The notes: generated by a model not told the origin, from the letters alone. Counted from the stretch's first letter, positions 1 through 10,548 are shown. The stretch: DNA of 64,000 bases from Rhinopithecus roxellana (GCF_007565055.1 NC_044558.1:79695444-79759443), one strand, 5' to 3'. Program-made: numbers and translations.

Positions 1-301
1 TGGAAAGCCAAGGTAAGGGCACCTGACCCTTAACCTTTTCTGGCCTTTAAAGGATTATCAGATGTGTTTACCTAAACAACATTGGAGAGGTTAGAAACTT
101 TCCAATGATTGGTTTGACCCTAATGGTTTGTTTATCAGCCCTTAAGTTAAAATTCTCAAGGTCTGAGCTTAAAATAATAAGTGTTTTATGCATGACCTTT
201 TGTTTTTATTGCATTTTTGTTCCTTTTAAAATTTTAAGGTCTTGGTAGTGAGCTAATTTCTCTTCTTTTGGAAAAGTCCATGCATGAGCAGGGTACTCTG
301 G
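1..301. other. Unique sequence, nothing recognised
   Basis: AT-rich DNA with no open frame of interest and no repeat family that I recognise. It ends where an LTR-like relic starts at about 302. Confidence 0.4.
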
Positions 302-340
302 ATTAGTCTGGTTTCTCCAGGGAAACAGAACCAATAAGGG

Positions 341-377
341 GTGTGTGTGTGTCTGTGTGTGTGTGTGTGTGTGTGTG
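341..377. repeat. (TG)n microsatellite
   Basis: About 18 TG units with a single C interruption near 353, inside the LTR relic. It is the kind of locus that is length-polymorphic. Confidence 0.95.
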
Positions 378-639
378 ATGTGCTTTGGGAGGTATGTTAG
401 TCCCAAGATCTGTAGGATGAGTCAGCAAGTTGGAGACCCAGGAGAGCTAATAGTGTAGTTCCAGACTGAGGCAGAAAAGAAACCAATGTCCCACTTCAAA
501 GGTAGTTAGGCAGGAAAAAAATCTCTCTTACTCAGGTAAATCCAGCCTTTTTGTTGTATTCAGGCATTAGTGCATCGGGTGAGGTCCACCCATACTGGGG
601 AGAGCAGTTTGTTTTATTCGGTGCACCAATTCAAATTTT

Positions 640-953
640 CTTTTCTTTTCTTTTTTCTTTTTTTCTTTTTTGAGACAGGGTCTCGCTCTGTCGCCCAGGC
701 TGGAGTGCAGTGGTGTGATCTCAGCTCACTGCAAGCTCCACCTCCCAGGTTCACGCCATTCTCCTGCCTCAGCCTCCTGAGCACCTGGGACTACTGGCGC
801 CCGCCACCACACCTGGCTAAATTTTTTGTATTTTTAGTAGAGACGGGATTTCACCATGTTAGCCAGGATGGTCTCGACCTCCTGACCTCGTGATCCGCCC
901 ACCTCAGCCTCCCAAAGTGCTGGGATTACAGGCATGAACCACCATGCCCAGCC
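640..953 (-). mobile_element. AluY-type SINE, full length
   Basis: Antisense Alu: T-rich tail at the left (impure T/C run), then GAGACAGGGTCTCGCTCTG, and at the right the 5' end reading GCCCAGCC. Y-type features include GCAAGCTCC, TTCACGCCATTC and CTCGTGATCCGCC. Flanking copies of CAATTCAAATTTT (left) and CAACTCAAATTTT (right) look like a target-site duplication with one mismatch over this stretch. A weak open frame over it is only Alu sequence. Confidence 0.9.
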
Positions 954-1087
954 ATCAACTCAAATTTTAATCTCATCCAGAAACATCCTCCTAAGCACAC
1001 CCAGAATGATGTTTCACCAAATACCTGAGCACCTGATTGCCCACTCAAGTTGACCTGCAAAATTCATCATTATAAGCTCTAAGAATG

Positions 1088-1775
1088 TGCTATAGTTTGC
1101 CACTAAAATTCAGGCTGAAACTTAATCCCCAGTGCAATAATATTAAGAGGTGATACTTTTAGGAGGTCATTAGTTCATGAGAGCTTCTCTCTCATGAAAG
1201 GGATTAAGGTTCTTTTTTTCTTTTTTTTTTTATTTATTTTTTATTTATTTTTTATTTTTTTGAGATGTTGTCTTGCACTGTGGCCCAGGGTGGAATGCAG
1301 TGGCACAATCTTGGCTCACTGCAACCTCTGCCTCCCAGGTTCAAGTGATTCTCCTGCCTCAGCCTCCTGAGTAGCTGAGATTACAGGCATGTGCCACCAC
1401 ACGCAGCCAATTTTTATATTTTTAGTACAGATGGGATTTCACCATGTTGTCCAGGCTGGTCTTGAACTCCTGACCTTGTGATTCTCCCGCCTTGGCTTCC
1501 CAAAGGGCCCTTATTTTTAAAAAGTTGCACACAGTGTTCAGCCCCTTTGCCTTTCTGTTTTTCCCACATATGAGAACACAACATTCATCCCCTCTGGAGG
1601 ACACAGTGTTCAAGGTACCATCTTAGAAGCAGAGACTGGGGTCCTCAGCAGACACCAAACCTGTTGGCACTTTGATCTTGGGCTTCCTGGCCTCCAGAAC
1701 TATGAGAAATTCATTTCTGTTGTTTGCAAATTACACAGTCTCAGTTATTTTGTTATAGGGACACAAACTAAGACA
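1088..1775 (+). mobile_element. ERVL-MaLR LTR (MST/MLT1-type), split by an Alu
   Basis: Starts TGCTATAGTTTGC and ends ACAAACTAAGACA, the expected TG...CA LTR ends of the MaLR group. Inner landmarks GAAACTTAATCCCCAGTG, TTGATCTTGGGCTTCC and CCTCCAGAACTATGAG are seen in order. Flanks GAATG and GAGTG may be the 5-bp target duplication. The Alu at 1212-1506 replaces the middle. Subfamily not decided. Confidence 0.7.
1212..1506 (-). mobile_element. Alu SINE (S/J type), 5' truncated
   Basis: Antisense Alu with a degenerate T/A tail (TTTATTTATTTTT blocks) at the left, then GAGATGTTGTCTTGCAC. The right end stops at GCTTCCCAAAGGG, so roughly the first 40 bases of the Alu 5' end are missing. Sits inside the MaLR LTR. 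Many CpG positions have decayed, which fits an older S or J copy. Confidence 0.85.
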
Positions 1776-2029
1776 GAGTGTAACCTAAAATATATGGGCC
1801 TTCTTTTTCACCTCCAAATACCTTTGCCTCTTTCAATCCTGCACTTTTGCTATCAAATGGGGGTTGTGCAGCGAAATGACTGCATGGGCCAGGCAGGTGA
1901 TGTCCATGACAGATGTAAGCCTGGTTTAGAAACAACAGCACAGCTATGATGGTGCAGGGCCAGTTGCATACCTGACCCTGATGTCATAGGCACTGTTGGA
2001 AGAGAATTCCTATGAAAGTTTGATGCAGA

Positions 2030-2211
2030 TTGTGTTATGCTCTGCTCAAAACCCTCCATGGCCTCTCATCTCATTTAGGGTAAAAGCAATCAAATCATTT
2101 TTAAGGGCCTAAAATTAGACCTGACCTGCTCTGATCCCCTCCCCGTCCTAACTTCTAACTTCTTCGATTTCCTTCTACTTCCCCCTACCTTTCAGCCCTA
2201 CCCACTGTACT
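2030..2211 (+). mobile_element. L2 LINE 3' region, first part
   Basis: Landmarks CTGCTCAAAACCCTCCATGG, then AGGGTAAAAGC and GACCTGCTCTGATCCCC follow the L2 3' consensus in order. It breaks off at 2211, where a 164-bp LTR-derived segment is inserted, and resumes at about 2376. Confidence 0.7.
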
Positions 2212-2375
2212 CTAGTTACTCAGTCTTTAGTCCCTCCAAAGATCAAACTGTTGCCATAAATTATATTATTAACATAGACTATCTGGTGTGGTTCAAGGTA
2301 GGTCAAGGGCCAAACTTTGAAATGTACAGGGTTTGGACAACACAGTCCTGCTGAATTGATCCTTATTTCTAACTC
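2212..2375. repeat. 164-bp segment duplicated from a nearby LTR relic
   Basis: From CTAGTTACTCAGTCTTTAG to TTATTTCTAACT this segment matches 3505-3674 in the same orientation, by eye at close to 90% with one 3-bp gap and a few 1-bp gaps. It lies within an L2 element. The copy at 3505 continues to the left into a longer LTR relic; this copy does not. Either a local copy event or a second, severely truncated insertion. Confidence 0.75.
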
Positions 2376-2790
2376 CAGTCATTGGCCCTTCACCATCCCT
2401 AGAATGAGCCAGAATTATTCCCACTAAGGGCCATTACATTTGTTCTTTCTTTCATCTGGAGCCCTTGTCCACCCAGAGGGACACATCCTTATGAAATATG
2501 AATTATGCTCTGCTGTTTCTATCTCTCCTTGGGGAAAGATAGTAAGTTTAGTGGTAAACTTACTTTTTTTTTTTTTTTTTGCCTTAGGACTTACGAGCTC
2601 CTGAAACATAGCATTTGTTTAAGCATTTATTGTCTGTTTTCTGTCTTCCACAATGGAAGCTTTCTGGGGACAAGCATCTTTTATGTTCACTGCTCTGTCT
2701 CAGAGATTAGACCAGTTCCTGAAACTTAGGAGATAACTAATGAGTATTGGTGGAATAAATGAATGAACAAATAAGTGAATGAAAATGGAA
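2376..2790 (+). mobile_element. L2 LINE 3' end, second part
   Basis: Continues the L2 begun at 2030: AAGGGCCATTACATTTGTTC, CTTTCTGGGGACAAGCATC, then the L2 terminal motif ending GGTGGAATAAATGAATGAAC and a GAATGAA-type tail. A T-run at about 2564-2580 interrupts it. A real 3' end of L2, as judged by the GAATGA tail. Confidence 0.75.
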
Positions 2791-3255
2791 ACTGTCATGA
2801 ACTGATAAACTGCAAATCTATTCAACAGGCCACCTGTACTTTGTGCAGATCAGATCAAACATGACTATGATTTGAGGGCAGCTCAAGGCCTGCCGTGTTG
2901 CAGCATCTGCACTATCTGTTTAATGAAACAATCAACCAATTAATCAGTACCTATTAACTTCCAGTGCTTGGCCCAGGTCGAGATGCAATTGTGTGGAGAG
3001 GGAGGAAAGATACAAAATGCCCAGAGGCAATGGGAGCCTGCTTCAGCCTTTAATGAGCTCACTCTGCTTGGATTCACCATAAAGAAATGGAAAACAAATT
3101 AAGGGTATAAACAAGAGATAATGAAAAGGTGACTCACGGACTGATTTCTATGAAGGGATAAGTTGTATTCATCTCATGTAGAATTTTTCAAAATTGCGGT
3201 CAGTGGTCCTCAAGATCACCCTCAGTTTCAATAGTTTGCTAGAAGGAGGCACAAA
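2791..3255. other. Mostly unclassified; possible antisense L2 relic
   Basis: Around 2930-3140 the order CCAATTAATCAGTACCTATT ... TACAAAATGCCC ... TTTAATGAGCTCACTCTG resembles the antisense L2 3' region, but is too decayed to be sure. No open frame of note. Confidence 0.3.
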
Positions 3256-3259
3256 ACTC

Positions 3260-3690
3260 AGAAAAAAAAGTCATCGTATTCATAGCTATGGTTTACTATA
3301 GCAAAATGATGCTGATTAAAATCAGCAAAAGTAAAAGGCATATAGGATCGAGTCTAGAAGAGACCACATGCCAGCTTCAACCTCTCTCAGCAATAATGTA
3401 AGGCAATGCACATGAAATATTGCCAACCAAAGAAGCGCACCTGATCCTTGGTGTTCAGAGTTTTTATTGGGGGGTTGGCCACATAAGCATGCATGAGGCT
3501 GACCCTAGTTACTCAGTCTTTAGCTCCTCCAAAGATCAAACTGATACCATAAATCACATTATTAACATAGACTATCTGGTGTGACCGAAGGCAGGTCAAG
3601 GACCAAACCCCACTTTGAAATGTGCAGGGTTTGGACAACAAGGGCCTGCTTGAGTTAATCCTTATTTCTAACTTCTCTTCAAAAATTTGA
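3260..3690 (-). mobile_element. Retroviral LTR relic (MER21/ERVL-like)
   Basis: Landmarks ATAGCTATGGTTTACTATAG, GATGCTGATTAAAATCAGC, GAAATATTGCCAACCA and CAGAGTTTTTATTGGGGG follow a LTR consensus I partly recall as MER21-like, read in antisense. Its right part, 3505-3674, is the source or sister of the segment at 2212-2375. The Alu at 3698 breaks it; the stretch to about 4130 may be its remainder. Family name is tentative. Confidence 0.5.
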
Positions 3691-3697
3691 GATCTGT

Positions 3698-3989
3698 GGC
3701 CTGGGCACAGTGGCTTATGCCTGTAATCCCAGAACTTTGAGAGGCCGAGGTGGGCAGATCACATGGTCAGGAGATATAGACTATCCTGGTCAACATGATA
3801 AAACCCCATCTCTACTAAAAAAAAATACAAAAAATTATCCGGGCTTCATGGCTCGTGCCTGTAGTCCTAACTACTCAGAAGGCTGAGGCAGGGGAATCAC
3901 TTGAACCCGGGAGGCAGAGGTTGCAGCCAAGATCATGCCACTGCACTCCAGCCTGGCAACCGAGCAAGAATCCATCTCAAAGAAAAAAA
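3698..3989 (+). mobile_element. Alu SINE, full length
   Basis: GGCCTGGGCACAGTGGCTTA at the left, both arms present, A-tail at 3980-3989. Target-site duplication AAAATTTGAGATCTGTG (left) and AAAATTGGAGATCTGTG (right) with one mismatch, so the ends are firm. S-type by eye. Confidence 0.93.
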
Positions 3990-4005
3990 AATTGGAGATC
4001 TGTGA

Positions 4006-5491
4006 CATCAGCCCTGCACCTCCACAAGGCAACTCTCAGCTGGATGAGGAGCAGCTGTCCCCACTTATATTTCACATCATCTGCTGGGCCCCTGGAGACC
4101 CTGGAGTTAACACCTTGAGATAATCCAGGGCTTTTACCATCTGAGTGCTGGCAGAGGAGCTATGATGGAGGAGGCAACATGGTCTGAAGCAGCAGGGAAG
4201 GCTTCCTCCAAGAGGGAAAAACGAGGGGAGCACAGGGAGAATTCCTTAAAAACATCCTTCAAGTACAGAAGATTCCATTTTTTTAGCCAGCAAACAAAGT
4301 TTATAGTTTTATTCAGAAATCTTTGTAAGGAACCGGAAATGTTACTGTTGGAGCTCACTTGTTTTTCTGTTGCCTGCTGGCCACAAATGAACAGAATCCA
4401 TTGACTTAACAACATGCCATTTTTTTCTATTTGCATTTTCATCTGTATTGATTGCAAAGATGCATCATGCCAAAATTTTCAATTTAACTGTGCTTTGATC
4501 TTATGAATCCACTTTCAAAGATGACTGTATGTCAGACCCAGTCTTATAAGAGATGCTGAGACACGATAATGAAAAAATTGACATGTTATCCCCAAGCAGT
4601 ATGAGCTCACTACCTAAAAGCAGAAATGGGCATTAGACTATTAGTGACCTGTATAAGGAGCCCTGCCATTCCACCAGCACTGGGTTTGGTAGTTCAGCTT
4701 CAGGAAGGATAAGGTTAATTGAAGTATTTTAGGTTAATGGGCCCAATGTGGAGCCGGGTATAGGAGAGAGACTGGGAAAGGTGAGATTTCCAGAGAAGAG
4801 GGTTGGGCCTTATCTCAGAACAGCCCAGACCAGGGCTTTATTATGAGTCTCTGTATCCATTAAAATCTGAGAAAGCTAACAAAGAAAGTTAATATTTTAA
4901 GTGCTTACATTTAACAAATTAATATGTTTAATTAATTATTGTGTTTTTTTAAAACATATGCTCCAAAATATAATGATGGTCTTTTGAGATAAAGTTAAAT
5001 GACTACTTGTGAGGCCTTATGTGAGTTTTATACCTGGTTAAACATCTGTCTTCCACCTTCCTTCTCTCCTACCCTAATAGTACATTCTGGAAAATTGAGT
5101 TGCCTAGTCAAGACTCATATTGAGTCATTCCAGTCAAATATATGTTATCTCAAAAATCCTGATTGAAACCAGAATCTGAAAAAAATAATTTACCATTAAA
5201 TTAAAACTGTAGCATCTTTACCTAGAACACGAAGGCCACAGAACACGCTGTTTTCGTAAACATCTGTCTGTGACTAACTCATAGACAAATCAGAAGGAAC
5301 CTGGGCCCTCTCTTTTTGTTGTAACCTACACGGGGGGATGGAACAAATAATCATTGTATTATCACTTTCCATTACACTGTCGTCCTATTTGGCATGGCGG
5401 TTTCAGGGGCATCCCTGGAATCAGTTAACAGTGAATCATTTATATTAACAGATGCTGCAAAGAAAAAAAAACAGATACTGTTTCACGGGAG
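4006..5491. other. Mainly unique AT-rich DNA
   Basis: No gene seen. 4530-4660 (GTCAGACCCAGTCTTATAAG ... AGTATGAGCTCACTACC) may be a decayed antisense L2. The rest, including the TTAATTAATTATTGTG stretch near 4925, gives no family match. Frames at 4134-4457 (-) and 4162-4404 (+) overlap each other on opposite strands and have no recognisable protein. Confidence 0.4.
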
Positions 5492-5501
5492 ACATCTAGC
5501 A

Positions 5502-5808
5502 ATTTTTTTTTTTTTTTTTTTTTTTTGAGACGGAGTCTCGCTCTGTCACCCAGGCTGCAGTGCAGTGGCACGATTTCGGCTCACTGCAAGCTCTGCCTCC
5601 CAGGTTCAGGCCATTCTCCTGCCTCAGCCTCCTGAGTAGCTGGGACTACAGGTGCCTCCCACCACACCCAGCTAATTTATTGTATTTTTGGTAGAGACAG
5701 GGTTTCACTGTGTTATCCAGAATGGTCTCGATCTCCTGACCTCGTGATCCACCCGCCTCGGCCTCCCAAAGTGCTGGGATTATAGGCGTGAGCCACTGCG
5801 CCTGGCCA
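5502..5808 (-). mobile_element. AluY SINE, full length
   Basis: T-tail of about 24, then GAGACGGAGTCTCGCTCTG; right end GCGCCTGGCC. Perfect 10-bp target duplication ACATCTAGCA at 5492-5501 and 5809-5818. Y-type positions (GCAAGCTC, CTCGATCTCCTGACCTCG). A long tail and intact duplication indicate a fairly young insertion. Confidence 0.95.
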
Positions 5809-5818
5809 ACATCTAGCA

Positions 5819-6812
5819 CTTTTTAAACTCTGTCCAAGGCCCATGTAAAGTGACCAAATTCAACATCAAAATGAAAGGGATTTTCTTTTCCCTCTTCCAC
5901 ACATAAAGATATGATCACACATAGAGTCTCTCTGCGTGGAAAACTGAAATATCAATTATTTCCGTCTAGTTTTAGCTGTAAGCTTATGAGATAAGACTCT
6001 TACTTGCTACAGTGCTCTGGCCTAATGGAAACGGAAGTGGGAGGTTCTTCCCATCACTAAATGCAGTTGCTTTGACCGTCCCAGGTTAGAGCTCACCACT
6101 TCACACTTGAGAAGTCACAGGGGGATGCCCCTCAAGTACCCAATTATCTCCCTTCCTTTCCAAAATGCTACTGAAAGACATGGACTCTTCCCTGCCAATC
6201 AAAGCAAGACTCTAACAGAAAGCCAAAATAATAATGCCCTCCAAAGAAATGAGTTGATATCATTCAGACTTTTGTTGCAACTCCTTCGCACATCAAAACA
6301 TTTTCATTCAGTGGCTTGTACCCTCATGTCCCCTCTCTTCCATTCCCAAGATGACAGCTTTTTTGGTAATAGAGAAGAGGTTTGGGGGTAATGTGTTCAG
6401 TAAGTGTTAATGAATTGACCAAATGCTGAAGGAAGATTCTCATGTTGATGAGCATCTTCTTGGCATTGAAAAAAAGGATCTCTGAAAGAGGCAACATTAG
6501 GAACAGTCACAAAATGTCCTTGCATCGCCTGACAACTTCAGGCAGAGACAGTGGTCCTCTTGGGTTCTTTGATGATGATGTAAATTGGACTCTATTTCAA
6601 ACATCATCAATTATTTTAATCCTGCTCTAAGCAGAGCTTTTCAGAGTTTTCTCACCCTTCTTCATTCTCATCCTGAGCGAGGTTGCTGAGTAAGAAGAAA
6701 AAAGAGGAGCATGGGAAGAAGCTCATCTACTCATAATGCTGCTTACGTTTTCAGGATGTTTTCAGATCTGAGAGCTAATGCATAGTTCCCTGAGAGTGTT
6801 AGAATAATGTTA
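5819..6812. other. Unique DNA, nothing recognised
   Basis: Moderate-complexity sequence without repeat landmarks that I know. Frames of 94 codons (6107-6391) and 62 codons (6442-6630) show no domain, no splice-site logic and no homology I recognise. Confidence 0.4.
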
Positions 6813-6848
6813 AGTGCACACACACATACACATGCATACACACACACC
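6813..6848. repeat. (CA)n microsatellite, interrupted
   Basis: GCACACACACATACACATGC and further CA units. Imperfect, so probably stable. It supplies the His/Thr-rich start of a 189-codon frame (6807-7376) that later runs into antisense Alu, which is why that frame is not annotated as a gene. Confidence 0.85.
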
Positions 6849-7059
6849 TGCTCTGTGCCCTCCCCCTGGGACTTCCTCCAGGACCCACCCCACTCATGGT
6901 CCCCTTCCACCTCTGGGTACCCACCCTCCATTGCAGGTCGCTCCACCAGCAGCACTGAGGTGATAAACCAGCTCTCTAGTCCATTGTCCAATGTGGAGAT
7001 GCATAATTTGGCCAACTCATCCCATCTATGCTGCCTCAATGCTTGCTGTGGCTTCTCTC

Positions 7060-7243
7060 CTGATGGTTTGCTCCTTCCTCTCCTCCATGTATCCATTCAA
7101 ACACCCCTGCTTTATTTTGTTCCTTCAAGCTTACCACTCAATATACTAGATTGTACTAAATACATGTTTATTCTCTGTCTCTTTTCCTTAATATGTAAGT
7201 TCAAAGAAAGCAGGGATCTTATCCACTGCTGTAATCCCGGAAC
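7060..7243 (+). mobile_element. L2 LINE 3' end, first part
   Basis: Ends GCAGGGATCTTATCCACTGC just before an Alu; the following L2 bases reappear at 7754-7815, after two insertions. Left limit is approximate. Confidence 0.6.
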
Positions 7244-7546
7244 TTTTTTTTTTTTTTTTTTGGAGTTGGAATTTTGCTCTTGTCCCCCAGGCTGGAGTGC
7301 AGTGGCACAATCTCAGCTCACCGCAACCTCCACCTCCTGGGTTGAAGTGATTCTCCTGCCTCAGCCACCTGAGTAGCTGGGATTACAGGTGCCTGCCAGC
7401 ATACCCAGCTAACTTTTGTATTTTTAGTAGAGACGGGGTTTCACCATGTTGGCCAGGCTGGTCTCAAACTCCCTGACCTCAGGTTATCCACCCAACTCGG
7501 CCTTCCAAAGTGCTAGGATTACAGGCGTGAGCCACCACACCCAACC
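7244..7546 (-). mobile_element. Alu SINE (S type), full length
   Basis: T-tail of about 18, then TTTTGCTCTTGTCCCCCAGG; right end CACCACACCCAACC. Inserted at the edge of a hAT MITE inside an L2. No clear target duplication, probably because flanks have diverged. Confidence 0.9.
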
Positions 7547-7559
7547 CCAGGACATTTTA

Positions 7560-7753
7560 CAACCACTGTCCTCAAACCCTCAGCATGTATCGGAATCCCC
7601 TGGAAGCTTTGTTAAAATAGACATTGTCAGGCCCCATCGCTAGGGTTTCTGATGTAGTAGGTCTGGGGTTGTACTCAAGAATTTTTGTTTCCAGCAAGTT
7701 CCCTGGTTATATCAATGCTTCTGGTCTAGGGATCACACTTCTAGAACCACCAC
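7560..7753 (-). mobile_element. hAT-Charlie MITE (MER20-type)
   Basis: Ends ACCACTGTCCTCAAACC and ending CTAGAACCACC are the decayed terminal inverted repeats (CAGTGGTTCTCAAA type). Inner landmarks CCCCTGGAAGCTTTGTTAAA, GTTTCTGATGTAGTAGGTCT and CAGCAAGTTCCCTGGTTAT are in consensus order. Non-coding, mobilised long ago by an autonomous Charlie transposase. Confidence 0.75.
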
Positions 7754-7815
7754 CTGAATGACTATTGGCCCATTGTAGGTGCTTAATAAATATTTGTAAA
7801 ACAGATAAATGAATG
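7754..7815 (+). mobile_element. L2 LINE 3' end, terminal part
   Basis: CATTGTAGGTGCTTAATAAA then ATTTGTAAAA and GATAAATGAATGG: the L2 3' terminus, continuing the element at 7060-7243 across the MITE and Alu insertions. Confidence 0.7.
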
Positions 7816-8124
7816 GAGGCTCTTTGGTGTCCCCTGATTATTAATAAGCCTCTGTGGACATACCCAAGAGATGACTGCTCTCTTGCACAACAAGTCGTCT
7901 CTCAGGCCATCTTTTCCATGGATCTAAGTGCGGGTCACACACTTGAGGGGCCAGGACTTCATTCCCAGCACCCTGGTGAAGCCCTTCCCCCAAAAAGGCA
8001 CCTGTCATCGCAGCTACGGCAAAGCATTTTACTACAGATGGTTATGGCCGAGTTTAGTCTTTTTATGCCGTCATCAAAGTTCCCCTCAGGAGGACTTTCT
8101 ATTTTATGTTCAAGGAGGAAAATC
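7816..8124. other. Unique DNA, nothing recognised
   Basis: Holds a 124-codon frame (7813-8187) that starts in the L2 tail and ends in an L1 relic; there is no supporting protein feature. No repeat landmark of its own. Confidence 0.4.
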
Positions 8125-8265
8125 ATCACCCTGCTCATAATAACAAAAAACGAGGAACATCCTAAATGTTCAACAACAAAGGAATAAGTAAAAGATGGTG
8201 TAGCCATATGCTAGAGGATCATTCAGCCGTAAAAATTATGTTTACACAGATTGTTTTAATAGCTG
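8125..8265 (+). mobile_element. L1 LINE fragment (3' part)
   Basis: CATCCTAAATGTTCAACAAC, TAAAAGATGGTGTAGCCATA and GATCATTCAGCCGTAAAAA correspond to the end of L1 ORF2, sense. Truncated on both sides and full of changes; pseudogenic. Confidence 0.7.
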
Positions 8266-8820
8266 CGGTAAAATAGGTTTTATATAATACTACAAATAAT
8301 AAAGCTGGAATAATATTCTCCTTGGAAGCTTGCTCCAGCTGGGGTAGGTGTAGGCAACCTTGCTCTGCAAATGCTGCACAGAAGTGGCAACCCTTGCACC
8401 CGTGAACATGCACGTTTTGTGGATTTCCTTTTGCAACTGGAGGATGCTGTTTGGTTGGATGCAGGGAAGACCAGGAAAGGCAGTGCAATGATAGAGAGGG
8501 GCGGGGCTGGCATGCGTTTCCCATCTGACTCTGGACTAAATTTAGTTTCTCTATTTAGAAGAGGAAGGACCCATTTTGTAACAATACAGAAATGACAGTT
8601 AACTTTTATTATTCAGTAACCATGTGCTGGACACATGTTCTAAGATATGTGCATATATTAATTACATTCCATTTACTCAGGAATCCAATTATTTCAAGAA
8701 AGCAAATAGGCCAGTTTTCATCAAACACTTTATGTGGCTATGGGAACAAACAGCGCTGCTATTTATCAAATACATTTATGTGAATGTGCTAGTTAAAAAA
8801 ATAAAGATCTCTCTCTTGTG
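8266..8820. other. Unique DNA, nothing recognised
   Basis: Short frames on both strands overlap and have no recognisable product. No known repeat landmarks. Confidence 0.4.
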
Positions 8821-8824
8821 AATA

Positions 8825-9439
8825 TCCTGATGAAGGGAAAAAATGATACAGCATAAGTAACTAAATTCTAAGGGATATTAGAAAGTGACAAGTGCTATAA
8901 AAATAGGAAGTAAGGCAGGGAAAGGGGGTGATGATAGCATTTGGGTGATTTTTAAATAACAGGGTAGAGAAAAACCTAATTGAAAAGATGACATTTAGCT
9001 AAGGCTTGATTTTGCGGAGGGAATTTATTGGTCTTGCAAAGGAAATGTTAAATTTCAAGACTCTGCTGTGGAAGAAACCCTAGTGTATTCCAGAAAGTGT
9101 TGGGAGGCTGGCAAGGCTGGAGTGGAGCCATTTAGGGCAAAAGCAGTGGAAGGGAAGTCAAAAGTAAGGCAGGTACAGGCCACGGGAGACGCAACACCTA
9201 TGAAGCAAAGATAAGGATGCTGCCTTTTACTCAGAGTAAAATGGGGAGCCATTTAGGTTTGAGCAGAAGAGAGGCAAGGTATGATCAGACTTACATTTCC
9301 AAAGGATCACACTGGCTGCTGCGTTGTCCCTGAAAAGGGGAAAAGTAGAAGGAAGGAGATCAGTTATGAGGCTGCTGCAGAATCCGGGTGAGAGATGATG
9401 GATTCAGACCAGGTGGTGGTGGTTGCAGGGGTAAGATGT
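8825..9439 (-). mobile_element. L2 LINE, antisense, first part
   Basis: Order of landmarks: AAGTGCTATAAAAATAGGAAG, GATGACATTTAGCTAAGGC, AGTAAAATGGGGAGCCATTT, TGATCAGACTTACATTTCC, AAGGATCACACTGGCTGCTG, GAGATGATGG. This is the reverse complement of the L2 3' region. An MLT1-type LTR splits it at 9440. Confidence 0.75.
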
Positions 9440-9942
9440 TGTATTCGTGACCTATTGCTGCTATAACAAATACCACCAGCAGTGGCTGAAAACAATACAA
9501 ATGTTTCCTATTAAATCTCTGGAGGTAAGAAGTCCTAAAGGCAAGGTGCTGGGAGGGTTGTTTTCCCTGTGGAAGCTCTAAAGAAATATCTGTTTTCTTT
9601 CCTTTTCTAGCTTCTAGAGACAAGAAACTGCCTGCATCCCTTGGTTTGTGGCTCCTTCCTCCATCTTCAAAGCCAGCAGGACAGCATCTTCAAATTCTCA
9701 CTCTCATCTCTCTCTCCTCTGTTTCCATCATCACATCATCTTCTCTGACTCTGACCCTCCTGCCTTCCTCCTCTAAGGACACAAGGGATTACATTGGACC
9801 ACCTTGATAATACAGGATACTCTGCCCCTATCAAGGATCTTCATCACATCTGCAAATCTCCTTTTTTCATGGAAGGTAATATATTCACAGGTTCTGGGGG
9901 TTATGACAGACATTTTTGGAGGGTCTTTTTTGGCCTACAACA
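9440..9942 (-). mobile_element. ERVL-MaLR LTR (MLT1-type) inside L2
   Basis: Starts TGTATTCGTGACCTATTGC and ends TTGGCCTACAACA, the antisense ends of an MLT1-like LTR. Landmarks CCTTCCTCCATCTTCAAAGC, AAGGACACAAGGGATTACAT and TTCACAGGTTCTGGGGG in order. L2 sequence continues on both sides, so it is an insertion into the L2. Confidence 0.7.
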
Positions 9943-10130
9943 GGCACGGTCAGAATGTACACATACTTTGAAGGCAGAGCCAAAGGATAGTCTGACAGGA
10001 TGGATGTGGGGTAAGAAAAAGCAGCGAGTCCCAGGTGACCAGGAGGCTCATAACCTGAGCAATTAAAAGGATGGAGACTCCATCTGCTAAGAGATGTCCA
10101 AGTGTGGTAGAAAGCTGGGGAGGGGGCTCG
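9943..10130 (-). mobile_element. L2 LINE, antisense, second part
   Basis: TTTGAAGGCAGAGCC, GACAGGATGGATGTGGGGTA, CCTGAGCAATTAAAAGGATG and AGATGTCCAAGTGTGG continue the antisense L2 after the LTR insertion. Confidence 0.7.
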
Positions 10131-10450
10131 GGACTCTGCCTCTATAAGGGACCAAACACCATTTGGGCATCCTGTGTACAGGCAGCTTGACAACGTTGGG
10201 GAAAAATGTAGTCATTGGTATTGTCATAACAGGGCACTGTCAGCAGGGACAGCGATGGGCTCTCCCGGATGGTGGCTGGGAAGAGATAAAGGCTAGTTTG
10301 TGGGCTCAGGTGAGACGCCCCACTGAGATTTTATAGAAAGAAAACCCTGGAAATCTAAAGTGGCTAAGTCCCTAGGTGGGGACCAGGACTTGTTGCAATT
10401 TAGGGATGCATATAAATATGATTGCTGTCTGTTGCAACAGAATTGTGAGG
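10131..10450. other. Unclassified
   Basis: Possibly the far part of the antisense L2 but I cannot align it. No gene features. Confidence 0.3.
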
Positions 10451-10511
10451 GCTAAGTGTGTGCATGTGTTCGTGTGTATGCGTGCATGTGTCTGTTTGTG
10501 TGTGTGCTGTA
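10451..10511. repeat. Degenerate (TG)n repeat
   Basis: GTGTGTGCATGTGTTCGTGT and similar imperfect TG/CATG units. Too interrupted to be highly variable. Confidence 0.75.
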
Positions 10512-10548
10512 ATCTCACCATATTAAGCTTGACATAAGAAAAATACAA

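Larger units (their letters stand above)
302..1073 (-). mobile_element. Old LTR relic (MLT2/ERVL-like), split by an AluY
   Basis: The left part (302-639) starts with the motif ATTAGTCTGGTTTCTCCAG followed by AACAGAACCAATAAG, which I know as the reverse complement of the 3' end of a common LTR-type repeat. The right part (954-1073) continues it up to AGTTGACCTGCAAAATTC, the other end of the same repeat. The AluY at 640-953 interrupts it and a TG microsatellite grew inside it. The exact family name is uncertain; it could be another ERVL or MaLR LTR. Confidence 0.5.

Noticed and set aside
6807..7376. Longest frame in the window, 189 codons, + strand
   Set aside because: Starts in a CA microsatellite, crosses L2 and ends in antisense Alu. 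No domain or splice support.
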